A DNA stretch of 64,000 nt from Sesamum alatum. Its lineage: Eukaryota; Streptophyta; Magnoliopsida; Lamiales; Pedaliaceae. Below the pieces are notes generated by a model, which was not told the origin of the DNA, did not search any database, and was given only the letters and a program-made list of their open reading frames with translations. Each line of letters opens with the position of its first letter. Positions within the stretch are counted from its first letter, which is position 1. The position numbers and the translations under genes were made by a program. This document shows, piece by piece, positions 33,101 to 45,420 of the stretch. The stretch lies in contig JACGWO010000006.1 of NCBI GenBank assembly GCA_034509735.1, positions 7,765,001 through 7,829,000 of the forward strand, in the 5' to 3' direction.

Positions 33101-33950
33101 AACACCGATCTTTCATCACCAACATGTGCCAGACGTACATACCACCAAAACACTCACTGAAATTTTTTCTGAGCTATTGTCAACTATCAAAAGTCCATAT
33201 AGCTTTTTTTATAATAGTTTGGAGCCATAATTTGGCATAACCTCTTCAAACAATCAAGCTCAAGCATAAACCAATATCAAGATTCAAAGCCTTTCACATG
33301 CATGTTGTACAAACTTCACTTAGCTCAATCTGCAAAAGAACGCAGTTGAACTGAACCAAAAATCTTAAGCTTTTCTGATGTATGAAAAATGCCCAACACT
33401 TGTGTTAGCCTGTCCATTAGTTGCATGCAGTAAAACTACTCATTCACAAACAACTCGAGCTAAACTAGAAATATAATAATTGCATCTTATGATCATCTAA
33501 GTGATAAGAGCTTCACAAATTCTAATTATCGAAAATAAGATTAGAATCTAGAGTTTTATCTCAAAATGTAGTACAATAATCACGAACAAGTAATGTTCGT
33601 GATTCACTCTCTAAACAAGAAGAAATCTGAGACTAATAAAATGTATTTCCCCCAATTAAGCCAGAAAACAAACTAATTCCCACAACGAATACTAGAAGTC
33701 AGTCCAGAAACCAAATCAAAGGAAAACGCAGAAGGACCAATTGCGACAATCAATTTTCAAATCAATCGGAGTCCAAAATAAGACGCAACAAATATTATGA
33801 AATACAGACGTAAGTACCAGTGGGAGTAGGAAACCGAAGAGAAACGTAGGTGTAGAGATCGATGGCGGCAGCGACGGCGGTGGATCCATGGACCACCGCG
33901 TGCTCACCGGCGAGTATGATTTTTCCGGGCGCTCTGGCTCTGACCTCCAT
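30197..33950 (-). CDS. MVK: Mevalonate kinase, complete five-exon gene
   Basis: The enzyme (EC 2.7.1.36) phosphorylates mevalonate with ATP in the cytosolic/peroxisomal mevalonate pathway that feeds sterols and sesquiterpenes. Exons on the minus strand are 33950-33818, 32184-31941, 31847-31594, 30908-30495 and 30309-30197. All introns are GT-AG, with phases 1, 2, 1, 1. The joined frame has 1158 bases, giving 385 residues, the normal plant length. The start [20 protein letters not shown] carries the N-terminal lysine and the GEHAVVHG motif. The GHMP ATP loop [13 protein letters not shown] is at residues 138-150. E193 and D204 (in KPSGIDNT) sit at the numbering of the catalytic pair known from the human enzyme. 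[10 protein letters not shown] is the third motif, and the protein ends [11 protein letters not shown]. No stop, frameshift or odd splice site is seen. It is the only complete host gene in the window. Confidence 0.97.
32185..33817 (-). other. Intron 1 of mevalonate kinase
   Basis: This 1.63-kb intron is by far the largest of the gene (the others are 93, 185 and 685 bases). It has a donor GTACTT at 33817 and an acceptor ending CTAG at 32185. It holds an A-rich tract (32370-32395). I find no inserted element with clear ends. Confidence 0.8.
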
Positions 33951-33993
33951 GCTCCTTTGCAATTGATCCCTATGACTGTCAATCTATGAGTAA

Positions 33994-34006
33994 TGTATAT
34001 ATAGAG
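33994..34006 (-). promoter_or_regulatory. TATA box of mevalonate kinase
   Basis: CTCTATATATACA on the minus strand lies about 45-55 bases upstream of the ATG at 33950. A GT-rich repeat (34018-34042) follows directly upstream. Confidence 0.5.
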
Positions 34007-34218
34007 ATTGCTTTATGTGTGTGTTTGTGTTTGTGTGTGTGTGAATGGCGGGCTGCCGATGGCGGAGAAATTCATGATCAGAGTCTTAACTTTGAATGAT
34101 GCCTGATTTTGGTGTGCCTATATAGCAAATGGTATTTCACTCGCATGATTCTCGCGTGACCGCACACTCTCTCCTGTCCTACTCTCTTTTCATAGGCTCG
34201 CGGATTTATTTTTATTTA

Positions 34219-34755
34219 AGGATAATTAAACCTCCTCTTCTAAGATTTGGTGAATTAATTACACAAAAATTATTGTGATTTAAAAAATTATATTCAATAT
34301 TTATAAGATTTGCTTTTGTATAACAAATAAATATATCCGTTAGTCAAAATTCACCAATTTTATTGATATTAACCAAAAAATTAAATAAAAATCGATATTT
34401 AGCCACAATTGACTTATTATTGAATTATTGCAGGTCAAAAAAATATTTTCTAACTAAACTACTTTTATAACGGTGAAGATATACCTCTTTATTTGCATTA
34501 ACGTGTGAAGATGAATAACGGTAGTTTGATAATAAAAACAAAAAGGAAAAAAAATTGACCTACAATAATTCAAGAATAAGTTAATTGATGGTAAATATCA
34601 ATAAATTTGTTATATCAACAAATTTGGTGAATTTCAATTAATGAAATAACCTATTTGTTAGACGAAGCAAACCCCGGGGATGAAATTTTTCCAAATCACA
34701 TGGGGTCTACATGTAACTACATCAAACCTTAGGGGAAGAGTGTATAATTATTCTC
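34219..34755. mobile_element. Foldback element upstream of mevalonate kinase
   Basis: The left end GGATAATTAAACCTCCTCTT is answered by AAGAGTGTATAATTATTCTC. The inner motifs TAAGATTTGGTG/CATCAAACCTTAGG and TGTGATTT/AAATCACATGG are also inverted. It lies about 270 bases upstream of the start codon and could carry or disturb regulatory sequence. Confidence 0.6.
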
Positions 34756-36085
34756 TTTTTTATTACGTATTTTATTATATTTAATATATTTAGTAAAAAA
34801 ACTTAAATAAAAATTTGTCTTTATGTGATTTGTATATAATATATGATATATCAAAAACTATACATCCTTTATGATTTTTAGAGTTTATAAAGTATCAAAT
34901 CTTATTTCAAAAATAAGTTTTAAAGTGTTTGAATAAAATAATATTATGGATCTTATAAGATATGAATAATGGCAATTTTATAATTAATTTAAAAGAATTC
35001 ATTAAAATTTTAAAATAACTGAAGAATACCTTTTTCATTAAAAGAAGAGTTTATAAGCTCCTAAAATCTTTTTTTTGAAGTTTACAAGCTTTTGAAATAA
35101 AAAAAAAAGGAGGGGGGGGGGAATAGTATAGTTGGCCCCTTAAGTTAGCATTTAAAATCATGTAAATCCTTAAGATCATTTATTGACTTTAGTGTTCCTA
35201 AACTTTAGTTTTTATCTCAATTTTGGTCTCTCTTAACTATTTTTTGACGAAAATATGGCCGAAGTTAAAAATAAGTTTAAGAAAGTTAAACCTGTTCTAA
35301 ACGTAAAGTATAATAATGAATGACCATTAATAATATTTGTACGTTTTAATTTATTAAATATAAAGTATTAATGAAGTCATTAATATTGTTACTTAATAGT
35401 TTGTTATAAATAATTTGGCGTACAATTTTGTTAGTGAGATAAAAAAATACAGTGAAAGTTTATGATATTCAATATACGTCATCAGTACGAGTAGCTTCTA
35501 CCTTTTACGAGGTACGTTTTTATTATATTGATTGTTATTGTTTAAAGATACTATGTCGAACAATTTGATAAAAAGTAAATTTGTTGTTATGAACGTTACT
35601 GGTAATAATTATTTATCATGAATCCTCAATTCTGAGACTCGTTTGGAACTTGTGAATCTTGGGAACACGATGAAACAAGAAAATCAGACATCCCAGTAGG
35701 ATCGCGCAAAAACAATGATTTTCTTACGACACCACATTCATGAAGAAAAATGATTCAGATGTCCGCCCTAAATTCGCAATGAACTCCATCACAAATATTT
35801 GTCCGTAATGTAATAAGCTAACAATCCATATCCATCCCAAAAAAGTTGTAAACTTCATAAAAAATGATTATATATTGGGCAACATTGCAAGGGTCGAGCG
35901 TCGTAACAGTCCCAAAGTAACTATCGAACTAAACAATCTTTTGATACAAAAAACATCCCAACATCCATCCCAATGGACAAATAAATGTGTTCGTTAAGAG
36001 GACGAGATTTCCGACGGAAGTGGATGACAGTCCCAAACTTTTCTTCTTTACAGTCATAATATTTTTTTACTGCCTTTGTTTCAAC
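34756..36085. other. AT-rich spacer with a half-palindrome
   Basis: A G-run near 35110-35121 is followed by one arm (35127-35290) of a TTTTGGTC-type element without its partner. Positions 35640-36060 hold sequence with CACTA-like GTCACAA/CCGACGGAA motifs but no clear ends. No gene is supported. Confidence 0.4.
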
Positions 36086-37557
36086 TGTTGGAAACAAGGG
36101 GCAGTGTATCGAAAATGACTGAACTGTAAATCAGACAAATTCATTACATCATGTATAACATAACCATAAATAAGAAAAGCTAACATGCTGAATTAAATGA
36201 AGCAATAAACTTAGCTCAAGCGAGTTGTACTGAAACAACTCGAGTATATCACCGGATGTGCAATTAGTCAAATGACACTTCCATCAGAAAGTTTGTGATC
36301 CTCGTCAGGAATCTCCATGGGAAATTCTCTGAATCTTCCTCTACATGCATCCTGCGTATTGTTGGAGAGTCTCTCTAAGTTCAAAGACCTCGTTGTGTAG
36401 TTGATGGTTCTCTTGGTTTAGCTGATTCAACTCTTTTTTGTGGTCTGACTTCAGTGCCATTTCCCAATGGAATTCTCCAGTTCATCAGCCCTCATCTCAG
36501 ATCAATGGTAATAGTATGCCGAGATAGATCATTTTAAGCTCCTCAATCTCATCAAGTTGGTCATGTAGTTGTTGCTGTAATTCAACAACCAAACTCGTGA
36601 AGTGATCTTCTGAGTTAGTAGTCTTTAACGGACTAGGCAATGAAGATGAAACCATTATAACTGAATCACATAATGAGTTTCTGTTTGCCTTGAGAAAATT
36701 AGACACCCTGTATAGAGTGCTTCGGGTACAACAACACTTCTCTCAGGGTAAGACGGTTCTATTTTTTAGTATTGCACTATACTGAAAAACACCTTGAAAA
36801 ACATTCAGTCGCCAGAAAAAAGGGACAAAATTCTTAATAAGATTTTAGAGGGAAAACCACGAGAGAGCACGGATTTGAGAACTCTTGTAATGCTCAAAAG
36901 TGAGCTTGATTTTTGTCATATCTGAAATGTCATATTTTTGCAGTATTATATAAGTGCTCAAAGTTGAAACTTCCACCATGCATTTAAAAGCCAAATTGAA
37001 GCTCATTAAAAATCTTGATAATGGCCTTAGAATTATGAGCAATAATGCTCAATTAAATTAGAAAAAATCTGAATTGAACAAGATTTATTGTACAGTCATA
37101 ACAGATTCAAAATTCCTTTAAGTAATTTCAAAACATCAAATCCAATTTTTAGCACCAAATCATGTTAAGTTTTTATTAAAGGAATAAAATTAACCCTTAT
37201 AATAATAAAGGTTTTTGTTGCAAAATATATATATATATATATATTGAGATATTCGCCCTAACGCTCGCACCCGCGCCCACAACTGAGCCGGGACGGACGG
37301 GCGGTGGCGGCACATGTGTGGGGCAACCCCATGTTCACTCTAGTCTCCATAACATTTCAAACATACTTTGAACCTCAAACCTCAAACTCAATTTATAAAC
37401 TACCAATGTGGACAAGAGTGAGTGTGTATAAACACTTACCCTCACATCCTTTTCATTCTCCTTTTCCACTTAACTTATGGATTTTCATTATAATTGGCAT
37501 CCATTTTTTATTAAATCATTGTTTCAAATTAGCAACTTGTTCATGCCAATTACAACA
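36086..37557 (-). repeat. Left (3') LTR-like repeat
   Basis: On the minus strand it runs TGTTGTAATTGGCATGAAC to CTTGTTTCCAACA. It includes a (TA)n run near 37230 and a coiled-coil-like stretch around 36380-36450 (KKELNQLNQENHQLHNEV) that also occurs in the other copy. It matches 41038-43514 apart from the hAT insertion there and several small indels. Confidence 0.7.
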
Positions 37558-37570
37558 ATCCCCCACAAAT
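37558..37570 (-). other. Candidate polypurine tract
   Basis: The minus strand reads GTGGGGGAT immediately before the TGTTGT start of the left LTR. Confidence 0.5.
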
Positions 37571-37799
37571 CCATAGAATTGAATTTTACCCAAGCGATCG
37601 TAGCTTGCTTTCAACAATGATACCTCCCAGTTTGAACCACTATCTATGTTATCTAACGTCAGCTGCTACCGTGTCAAATGGAATAAAGCCTTGAATTTGA
37701 GTCCATGATTGTAACAACGTCTGTTACCTATGTGTTAATCTATAGGGTTGACACTATAGGCCATGTGTCCTGATTTTGTTCATGAATGCTTTCAGGAAT

Positions 37800-39590
37800 A
37801 ACTCTATTCCTTAGTTGCGGCCAAACAACTGCATTCACTGAGTTGGGCATCTCGTCTAAAAGACTTGACCCCATTCAGATTTCTACTCTTACTATACTTG
37901 CAGTACATAGAACTTTCAGAATTATAGGGAATAGACTTCAGATACAAAGTATCAGTCTATATGTAGGTGCTCCAACATATTCTACGACTTGTTAATATCA
38001 CATTAAACCTTCATTGTGGGATCTCCACTTAAAAGGTTAGGTTGCTATCGTAGACATGCCACTGATGGGTTTTCAGTCCCATCCCCGACCTAGAGTATTG
38101 AATTAATGACAGATGAAATGCTTTTATTAACGAATAAGCAACATTCTCCTTTGCTTTAACAAAGTTAAATGTCGATTAGTCTGTCAGATACTAATTCCCT
38201 TATAGACCTCAATCTAACTTGGAAGTAACTATAGTCTAATGATTGTATTTTACGACTCCATTCCTTTGTACTTGGTCGACTGTCACAATTTATTGCACTA
38301 GGAAAACGAGGTTGACATACAATACGATGTTGGAAACCCAACCCGTACAAAACAGTCAACTTCACTCATAGTCGTATCCAAGTCACATAACTTGGCTATA
38401 CAAAGACCGGGTTATCAAAATCTCTCTTACAGACTTTTATGGAGGTAACAACCCCACAAGAGGTGAAAAGCAACACCACATCCTGAACACCCCATTGCTT
38501 TCAGACTTTTAGTTGTTCAGCTAACATCACTTAATCCCTCAACACGTGCAAGGAATTTGCCACAACAGTGGCCCAGTGATGTTTGTGCCCTCAAGGTACC
38601 TGAGTACCTTATCCAAAACCTCACCAATGGTTCCAACAGGACCAGTAATGAAGCTAGCTATGAGTCAAAAAATATATCTCTAGCCATACCACTTTCGTTC
38701 TTGACATAAGCGACAGAAGGATTTATGGTGACTTTGTAAGTCTACAGTATAGATAATCTTTCTCTACATATTGAGAAATTTCTATACCTCAAGTTGACTG
38801 TATCAACATGAAGTCAAGAATTACATGAACCTCACATGTATCCTTCACTTAGTATTCAAGAATAACTTAGTATGATAACATCTAAGTTAGATTCTATTAC
38901 CAGAAGATCATCTACATGTAGGCAAGAAATGCAGTGCATCTCCTGTAACTTGCAAAGACACATGTTACTGTTCATTCACATAGAAACCAAAGGATAAAAA
39001 AACTACACATCCCTCATCGAATAGGTATAAATGATCTATTCCCTACTTTTGTTTAAAAACCCCTTAGCCACCAATTAAGCTTTTAAACTTATTTATTGTC
39101 CCATTAGATATGAAAATCTAAACAAACCCAATAGTAGTACAACTGTGAAGGAGATGAACAAATACCTATGTTCCATTAGAGACATTTGAGTCCATTTCGC
39201 TTTTTATAGTTGTCTTCCACTGCTTAACTTCAGAAGAAGTCATAGCATTCTTTGAAAGCCACAGGATCACCCCTACATTTGCCATCTTTTGCACATGGAA
39301 TAGAAGGGGATGCAAGTGAGTCATTTGAGGTATTCCAATTTTTGTATGAAATACATTTGCTAAGAGAATAGCACTAAGAAATTGGACTATTGTGTTGACC
39401 TATATGCTTGAATTTCTAATTCTAAACAAACCAAAATTCTCGAAGCATAACTTATCTCCACATAGTCCAAGACTACTATATCATCAGTTGTAGGACCTAA
39501 TTTCTTTCGTTTGTGTTTAGAGACTAGCACCTTTTGCTAATCAGCCCCACACTCAAAAGTATTTTGGGCCTAATTTCCAGAATTCATCAT
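37800..39590 (-). pseudogene. Copia pol remnant
   Basis: No frame is open for long. Translated pieces recall copia reverse transcriptase and RNase H: CLHVDDLLV (38897-38924), an RT-tail stretch TGPVGTIGEVLDKVLRYLEG (about 38580-38645), and weaker RNase H-like pieces near 38100-38460. Stops and shifts occur every few dozen codons. Confidence 0.5.
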
Positions 39591-39605
39591 AAGTATGCGC
39601 ATTGA

Positions 39606-40472
39606 AAGTGTTTGTGAGAGCTTCTGCATTTGAAAAAATGATTTTCATAAAAAAAATTGTAAGTTGTAGCAGAATCAATAGTGGGTAGTGTTTGTACAAA
39701 AAGTAAAAAGCAGATAAAAGCTAAATTGAGTAGTGTTTAGAGAAAAAATCACTTCAAAAAATAGTTTAATTGATTAAAGACCGTTTTGACCACATGTGTT
39801 AAAAAGATGCTATTATCTCTTGATTATAATAATTATTTTTCCTAAAAATAATAAATTATATTTCAAATAGTATATCTCATATTTAATCTTTTACACAATA
39901 TCTATCATTTATATTATTAAAATATTCAATACTAATAAAAAAATTGGATGTTTAATTAAATAATGTTCCTATTATATATTATAATTGTTCATTCATGCAT
40001 AGTAAATTAACTTGCACGACTGGCAAAAAAATTACTTTTTTTAATTAATCATAGCAATTTAATTTATAGTTTTCTACGATTTAGGAATAATATCATTAAT
40101 ATAGAAAATAAAATATAATTTTTTTAAAATATTAAATATGTAAAATTATAAATTTTATTAGTGATAAATTATTCAAATAATTTGAAAATTCTAACATCAA
40201 CTTTAGATGAGCAACTCTGAAAATAAATTAAAAAGGGTAAAATCAAATTGAAATTATTATAATGAGGGTAAAGCAGTCTAAAAGGAAGTTAAATTTATTT
40301 ACAAAAAAGCCAAAGCAGCTAAAAGCACCCCCAAAGGTGCTTCCAACTTTTGGCTTAAAAGTGCTTCTCGTAGCAGTTTCAGAAGCAGAAGTTGGCATCC
40401 CAAACACCTTAAAAGTGCTTTTCAGCATCCAGAAGTTGAAAAGCACTTGTCCGAAGCTCGCGCAAACACTCT
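39606..40472. mobile_element. Foldback MITE inside the copia
   Basis: The ends AGTGTTTGTGAGAGCTTC and GAAGCTCGCGCAAACACTCT are inverted copies, and inner motifs (AAGTGCTTT, AGCAGAAG) are also paired. The AGTGTTTG-type end is common among plant hAT-like MITEs. I could not find an 8-base duplication, so the superfamily is open. Confidence 0.5.
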
Positions 40473-41037
40473 CTTAAACACTCTATCGTTAACAAAAACT
40501 TGGTGCCAACAAGATTTATCAAACCGTAGTATCATAGAGATAATCTCATGGAGCTTTGTTAATAGCACTAAACTTTGAACAACAGAAATATGGTGCACAC
40601 ACTTTAAAGATAAAACGTCTTCTGAAAGAAGTTTCAGATCTACGCTTTCTACACTAAGTGTTTCAGTTTGCACACTCTCATTGTTCTTCCAATTGGTGGT
40701 TTGATGAAACACTCCATAACTTTGTAGCACTAATGTGCCCAATTTCTTGAGTGTTGGGCCAAACACTAAATAGTTCATGACTAGTTAGCAGTTCGCATTG
40801 AGTAGATACACATGTACTCAAGTTGTTCTTGGGATGCTAGCATTGCTAGGACTGCCCACAACTGTCTAGGTTTGCCTTGTTTTGAAGAAGGGCATTTCTC
40901 GACATAGGGTACAACCATCTCACCATTTATCATGGTTTGTGTGCTTTTGGTTTGTTCATTGTGGCTACTTTTACTGATTAAATAATTTAAATTTGTTTTT
41001 AGAACCTCATTTCAGTACAATCTAATTTGTTCAAGAT

Positions 41038-42084
41038 TGTTAGAAACAACATTAGGGGTAGTGTATCAAAAATTATTGGACTGTAATTCAAACAAATTCT
41101 TTACGTCGTATATAACATAACCATGAATAAGAAAAGCTAACGTGCTGAATTAAATGAAGCAATAACTTAGCTCAAATGAGTTGTATTGGAACAAATCGAG
41201 TATATCACGGATATACACTTAGTCGATGACACTTCCATTAGAAAGTTCGTCATCCTCGTCAAGAATCTTGCATATTGTTGGAGAGTCTCTCTGAGTTCAG
41301 AGACCTCATTGTGCAGCTGATGGTTCTCTTGGTTTAGTTGATTCAGCTCTTCTTCATGGTCCGACTGCAGTGGTAGCATTTCCCAATGGAGTTCGGAATA
41401 TTTGTCCTCAAGTTCATCAGCCTTCCTCTCAGACTAATGGTAATAGTACGCTTGCCGAGACCAGGTAATAAAGATGAGCCATTATAACTGAATCACAGAA
41501 TGATTTTATGTTTACCTTGAAGAAATTAGACGCCCCGTATAGAGTGCTTCGGTACAACATCACTTCTCCCAAGATAAGATGGTTCTATTTTTCAGTATTG
41601 CACTATACTGAACAACACCTCAAAAAACACCGTTGCCTAAAAAAAAGGACAAAATTCTAAATAAGAATTTTCGGGAGAAAAAGCTCGAGAGAGCACGAAT
41701 TTGAGAACTCTTGTAATGCTCAAAAGTGAGCTTGATTTTTGTCATATCTGAAATGTCATATTTTTGCAGCATTATATAGGTGCTCAAAGTCGAAACTTCC
41801 ACCATACATTTAAAAGCCAAATTGAAGCCCATCAAAAATCTTGATAATGGCCTTTCAATCCAAATCAGAATTTCTGTTTTTCAAATCAAAATTAAGAGAC
41901 ATAATGTTGAGTTAATCTGGAAAAACTTAATTGAACAGGATTTAATGTACAGTCATAACAAATTCAAACTTATGTTAAGTGATTTCAAAAAATAAAATTA
42001 GATTTTTAGCACCAAATCATGTTGCGTTTTTACTTTTTATTAAAGGAATAAAACTAACCCTTATAAAAGCAAATATTTTTGCTG

Positions 42085-42125
<41 letters not shown>

Positions 42126-43514
42126 TGAGACATTCGCCCCTACGCCCAGAGCCGGGACGAACAACAGGGGCTCATTTGGGGCAACTCAATGTTCACTCTA
42201 ATCTCCATAACATTTCAAAAGTACTTTGGACCTCATACTCAATATAAGGAGTTCATACAAGTGTTAAACTACAATGTGGAACAAGAGTGAGTGTGTGAAC
42301 AAACACTTACCCCCACATCCACCTTATATACATATCAAGGTCCTTAAACTTTTCCATCATAATTCTATGTGGGACACGCCTCTTTTTTTTATTCTCCTTT
42401 TTCACTTAATCTATGATTCCCATTATAATTGGTAGACTGGTCAATGGGCGAATATTACCCGAACTCGGACCCATCACTTTTATAATAGATTTGGACTCAG
42501 ACCCGAACCCATTATTTTTATATTAGACCCGGACCCATACCTATTGTAATAAGTATTTTGGGTATGAGTAGGTCCAGACCCAAAAATACCCGCGGGTATG
42601 GGTCTTGAATGGGTAAAATCTAATACTATAAAAATTTATAAGTATCCGTTAACTTATAATCATTGAACTTGTAATTTTTTAATAGATTAATCGAATCGAT
42701 TTTACTTGTCATCTAAAATTCTTAATTTTTGTACATAACTTTCCTTTTTTTTTTTACTTTTACGTATTGAAAATTTTGAAAAAAAATATTGCCAGAGTTT
42801 TTCATCTTTATTTTCATAGTGACAACTGCGAATTAAATTTTTGATAAAATTAATTTGAATGTAAAGTGATAAGTCAAGCTAAACTAATACATGGTACTAA
42901 TAAAATTTGTTCAAATTTGAATTGTAAAAACTCATGAAATGAAAGTTGAACGGATTTTCAAATCAATAAAAAAATCATTCTAAAGTGAAAATATAATTTT
43001 CATACATTTTTCTTGTTGATTATTTAATTTACGTTCCTATATCGAATCTATGTCGATGTGTAATTGGTTAATATGATTTATTATTTGAACAAAGTCAATA
43101 CTTATATATATATATATATTTCAAAGATATTCAATCTGTACATGTTTAAAATTCAAATAACTTTTAATTTGATTTATTGACAGTAAGTCCATGAAATATA
43201 TTTAATAAACCAATTTAGTAATATGTTTTTGTGATGTCATTTACAAAGAAACATGTATAATTAATTTATTAGTTTTAATGTGTAAGAGTAAGACCCACGA
43301 TGGATCCAATTAGTATGGGTATAAAATGGATAAAACCCAATGCGTATTCTATGGGTAGGGTCCGAATAAAATACATAAATAACAATTATGAGTATTTATT
43401 GAGTTCGGGTCCGAGTAGGATAATACCCGCCTATCGACGGACCTAAATAATTGACATCTATTTTTGGTTAAATCGTTGTTTCAAATTAATAATTTGTTCA
43501 TGCCAATTACAACA
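41038..43514 (-). repeat. Right (5') LTR-like repeat, interrupted
   Basis: This is the partner of 36086-37557. Homology runs 41038-42432, is broken by a 1-kb insertion, and continues 43447-43514 to the same CAACA end. It contains a longer (TA)n run (42088-42124). Confidence 0.7.
42433..43446. mobile_element. hAT-like element with 8-base duplication
   Basis: The inserted 1014 bases have inverted ends (TAGACTGGTCAATGGGCG and the complement of TAGGTCCGTCGATAGGCG). They are flanked by ATAATTGG on the left and ATAATTGA on the right. An 8-base duplication and a TAGRNNNGTC..GGGC end fit the hAT superfamily. Subterminal ACCCGA/TCGGGT and GGACCC/GGGTCC motifs are repeated and inverted. No transposase is encoded. 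The uninterrupted LTR copy near 37490 (ATAATTGGCATCC) shows the empty site. Confidence 0.8.
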
Positions 43515-44085
43515 TTGATATCCCTTGCCCAACGTGACATCCGTTGGAAATCGTATTCTGCTTCGGAGTTTTCACAATTTCAATCGCAAAATGACGTCAC
43601 AAATAGCCCTTTTATTTTCTACCGTACACAAGCTATTTTTTCCTTAAACTGAAAATTTCAAATGTATCTATGACTTTTATATATATATTGAAAATATAAA
43701 CTATTTTTCGTGATTTATAAGAGAATTTGTATTCGTAGTACATAAATAAGTATATATGTAACCGGTCAAGTTGGAGTCTGTAGCAAGTAGCTGTAGTGTT
43801 GGTGCTATTTGTTTCCTTTTGGTGTGGGAGATTTTAGCTCCGATCCGATTCGGTCAAATTTAAATTAATAATATAAAAAGTGTAATAAATTTATTGTGTG
43901 ATTGGTGTACTATTTAGAAAAAATGATCAATCACATAGCAAGTGTGATATAATTAGTTTAATTCGACCAAATCTAGTTCGGTCAAGAATTTTTCTTTGGT
44001 ACTGAATAGCACGTTTCTAGTTTCATGCTTTTATTAGCTGTCACCGTTTACGTAGTCCTGAAATAAATTAATTTTCTTTAAGTAA
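43515..44085. other. Spacer
   Basis: Apart from the small foldback at 43853-43992 nothing is recognised. Confidence 0.4.
43853..43992. mobile_element. Foldback of about 140 bases, copy 1
   Basis: The ends CGATTCGGTCAAATTTAA and CCAAATCTAGTTCGGTCAAG pair inversely, as do TGTGTGATTG and CAATCACATAGC. A second copy lies at 58340-58500. Confidence 0.5.
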
Positions 44086-44320
44086 AAGCAATGAATTATC
44101 ATTAATTAAAAAAATCAATCACAATCAATCATGTCGAATATTAATATCAAACAAAGATAATTACAACAATCATACCCTAATCAACAATATCACATAAATT
44201 AAATATAAACAACACCTACTATTACAATAAAATGACAACATCTACCATACAATATAACAACATGCCACACATTGGTGGGGTTAGAACCCATGATCTCGTT
44301 AACTGAGCTACACCTCATCA
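44086..44320 (-). mobile_element. tRNA-derived SINE, copy 2
   Basis: On the minus strand the head reads TGTAGCTCAGTTAACG (A box) and, closer than usual, ATGGGTTCTAACCCC (B box). This suggests a deletion between the boxes. The body CAATCATACC, CAACAATATCACA and the tail near 44086-44120 match the copy at 8698-8938. Confidence 0.6.
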
Positions 44321-44458
44321 GCTAGAAATAAAAACTCAATAGTCAAAATCATTCCAAAACCTTATATCAGTCTATACTATTTATTACGTGTGACGGTTCA
44401 AAAGTAATAATTTTGGTTGACAAATTAGAGTAAAATTTTTTATACGTAAATTCATTAT

Positions 44459-45420
44459 TAATGTCATTTTGGTACCTAAGTAATTGCAAATTACTCAAAT
44501 GGTACTCAATTTCACCATTAATATCCCTTTAAAACCCAATTGATGTTTTTCGTTAATTTTTTTATGTAATGATCATTTTAGCTTAGGTGTTAAAATGAAA
44601 GTAATCAATATACCAAAGAAAAATTTGTAGAAGTTTGAAGCAATATATTTTCTCTTTATTTGAACCAGACTTCCAAATTTTATATTTGATAATTATACCT
44701 GATACTAATATTTTTTTGGTTATTTTACACTAACTTTATGTATAAATATTTATAAGATAACTTATTATTTGGTAATTAATTATATTCAAACTAAATTTTC
44801 AGGCATATTTCAACCTGAAAAAATCAATTTTCAGTTTAATTTTTGAAATTTATTATATAAAATTTAAACTCTTGAATCTAAATTTAAGTTCTACAATTAG
44901 ATTCTGATATCACAATTAAATTCAAACAAATACATTTGATGATAAATAAAAATATTTATGTCCTATATCTTTATTATATTAATCAGAATAAAATTAGTAC
45001 TTGAAATCTATTCTTTGAGTGGACTTACTTGATTATAATATAAGTTATTTGATTATGATTTTTTCATAAATATTAAAAATAGATGTAGTAAAAATACCGA
45101 TAATATATAATAAAAATATAATAATCTTGATAAACAAATATGAAAATAAAAGTAGAATGGCAAAATATAAAAAAATAAACTATGTTGATTGATATTTGTG
45201 CAATTTTTTCTTAGTATATTTATCTGATTTTTTTTATAAAAAAAACTAAGAGTAAAATGGTTATTTAAAAGATAAGAGAAAAGTAAACAAAAAACATCAA
45301 CTAGGTATCAAAATAATATTAATGGTAAAATTAAAATACCACTTGGGTAATTTATAATTACTTGAGTATTAAAGTAATATTAATAACAAAACTCGAGTAT
45401 CAAAATTAATTTTACATTAA
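44459..45420. mobile_element. Foldback element of about 960 bases
   Basis: The left arm motifs TTATTAATGTCATTTTGGTA, GGTACTCAATTT, ATTGATGTTTTTCGT recur inverted at the right end as AAAAAACATCAACTAGG, TACCACTTGGG, ACTCGAGTATCAAAATTAAT. The centre is AT-rich and non-coding. Confidence 0.55.

Larger units (their letters stand above)
36086..43514 (-). mobile_element. Old copia-type LTR element with 1.47-kb LTRs
   Basis: Two long direct repeats (36086-37557 and 41038-43514, the second enlarged by a hAT insertion) have the ends TGTTG/CAACA. They enclose about 3.5 kb. A purine-rich tract abuts the left repeat on the minus strand, and the interior retains an LHVDDLLV reverse transcriptase box, so a minus-strand copia element is the best reading. 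No primer-binding site or clear target duplication was found. The element is very decayed. Confidence 0.65.

Noticed and set aside
40422..40778. 118-codon minus-strand frame
   Set aside because: It overlaps the end of a MITE and lies in decayed copia interior; I could not match it securely to gag or pol.
36085..43514. Reading the two long repeats as a simple segmental duplication
   Set aside because: TGTTG/CAACA ends, a purine tract at one edge and a copia RT box between them fit LTRs better, although the absence of a PBS and target duplication leaves some doubt.
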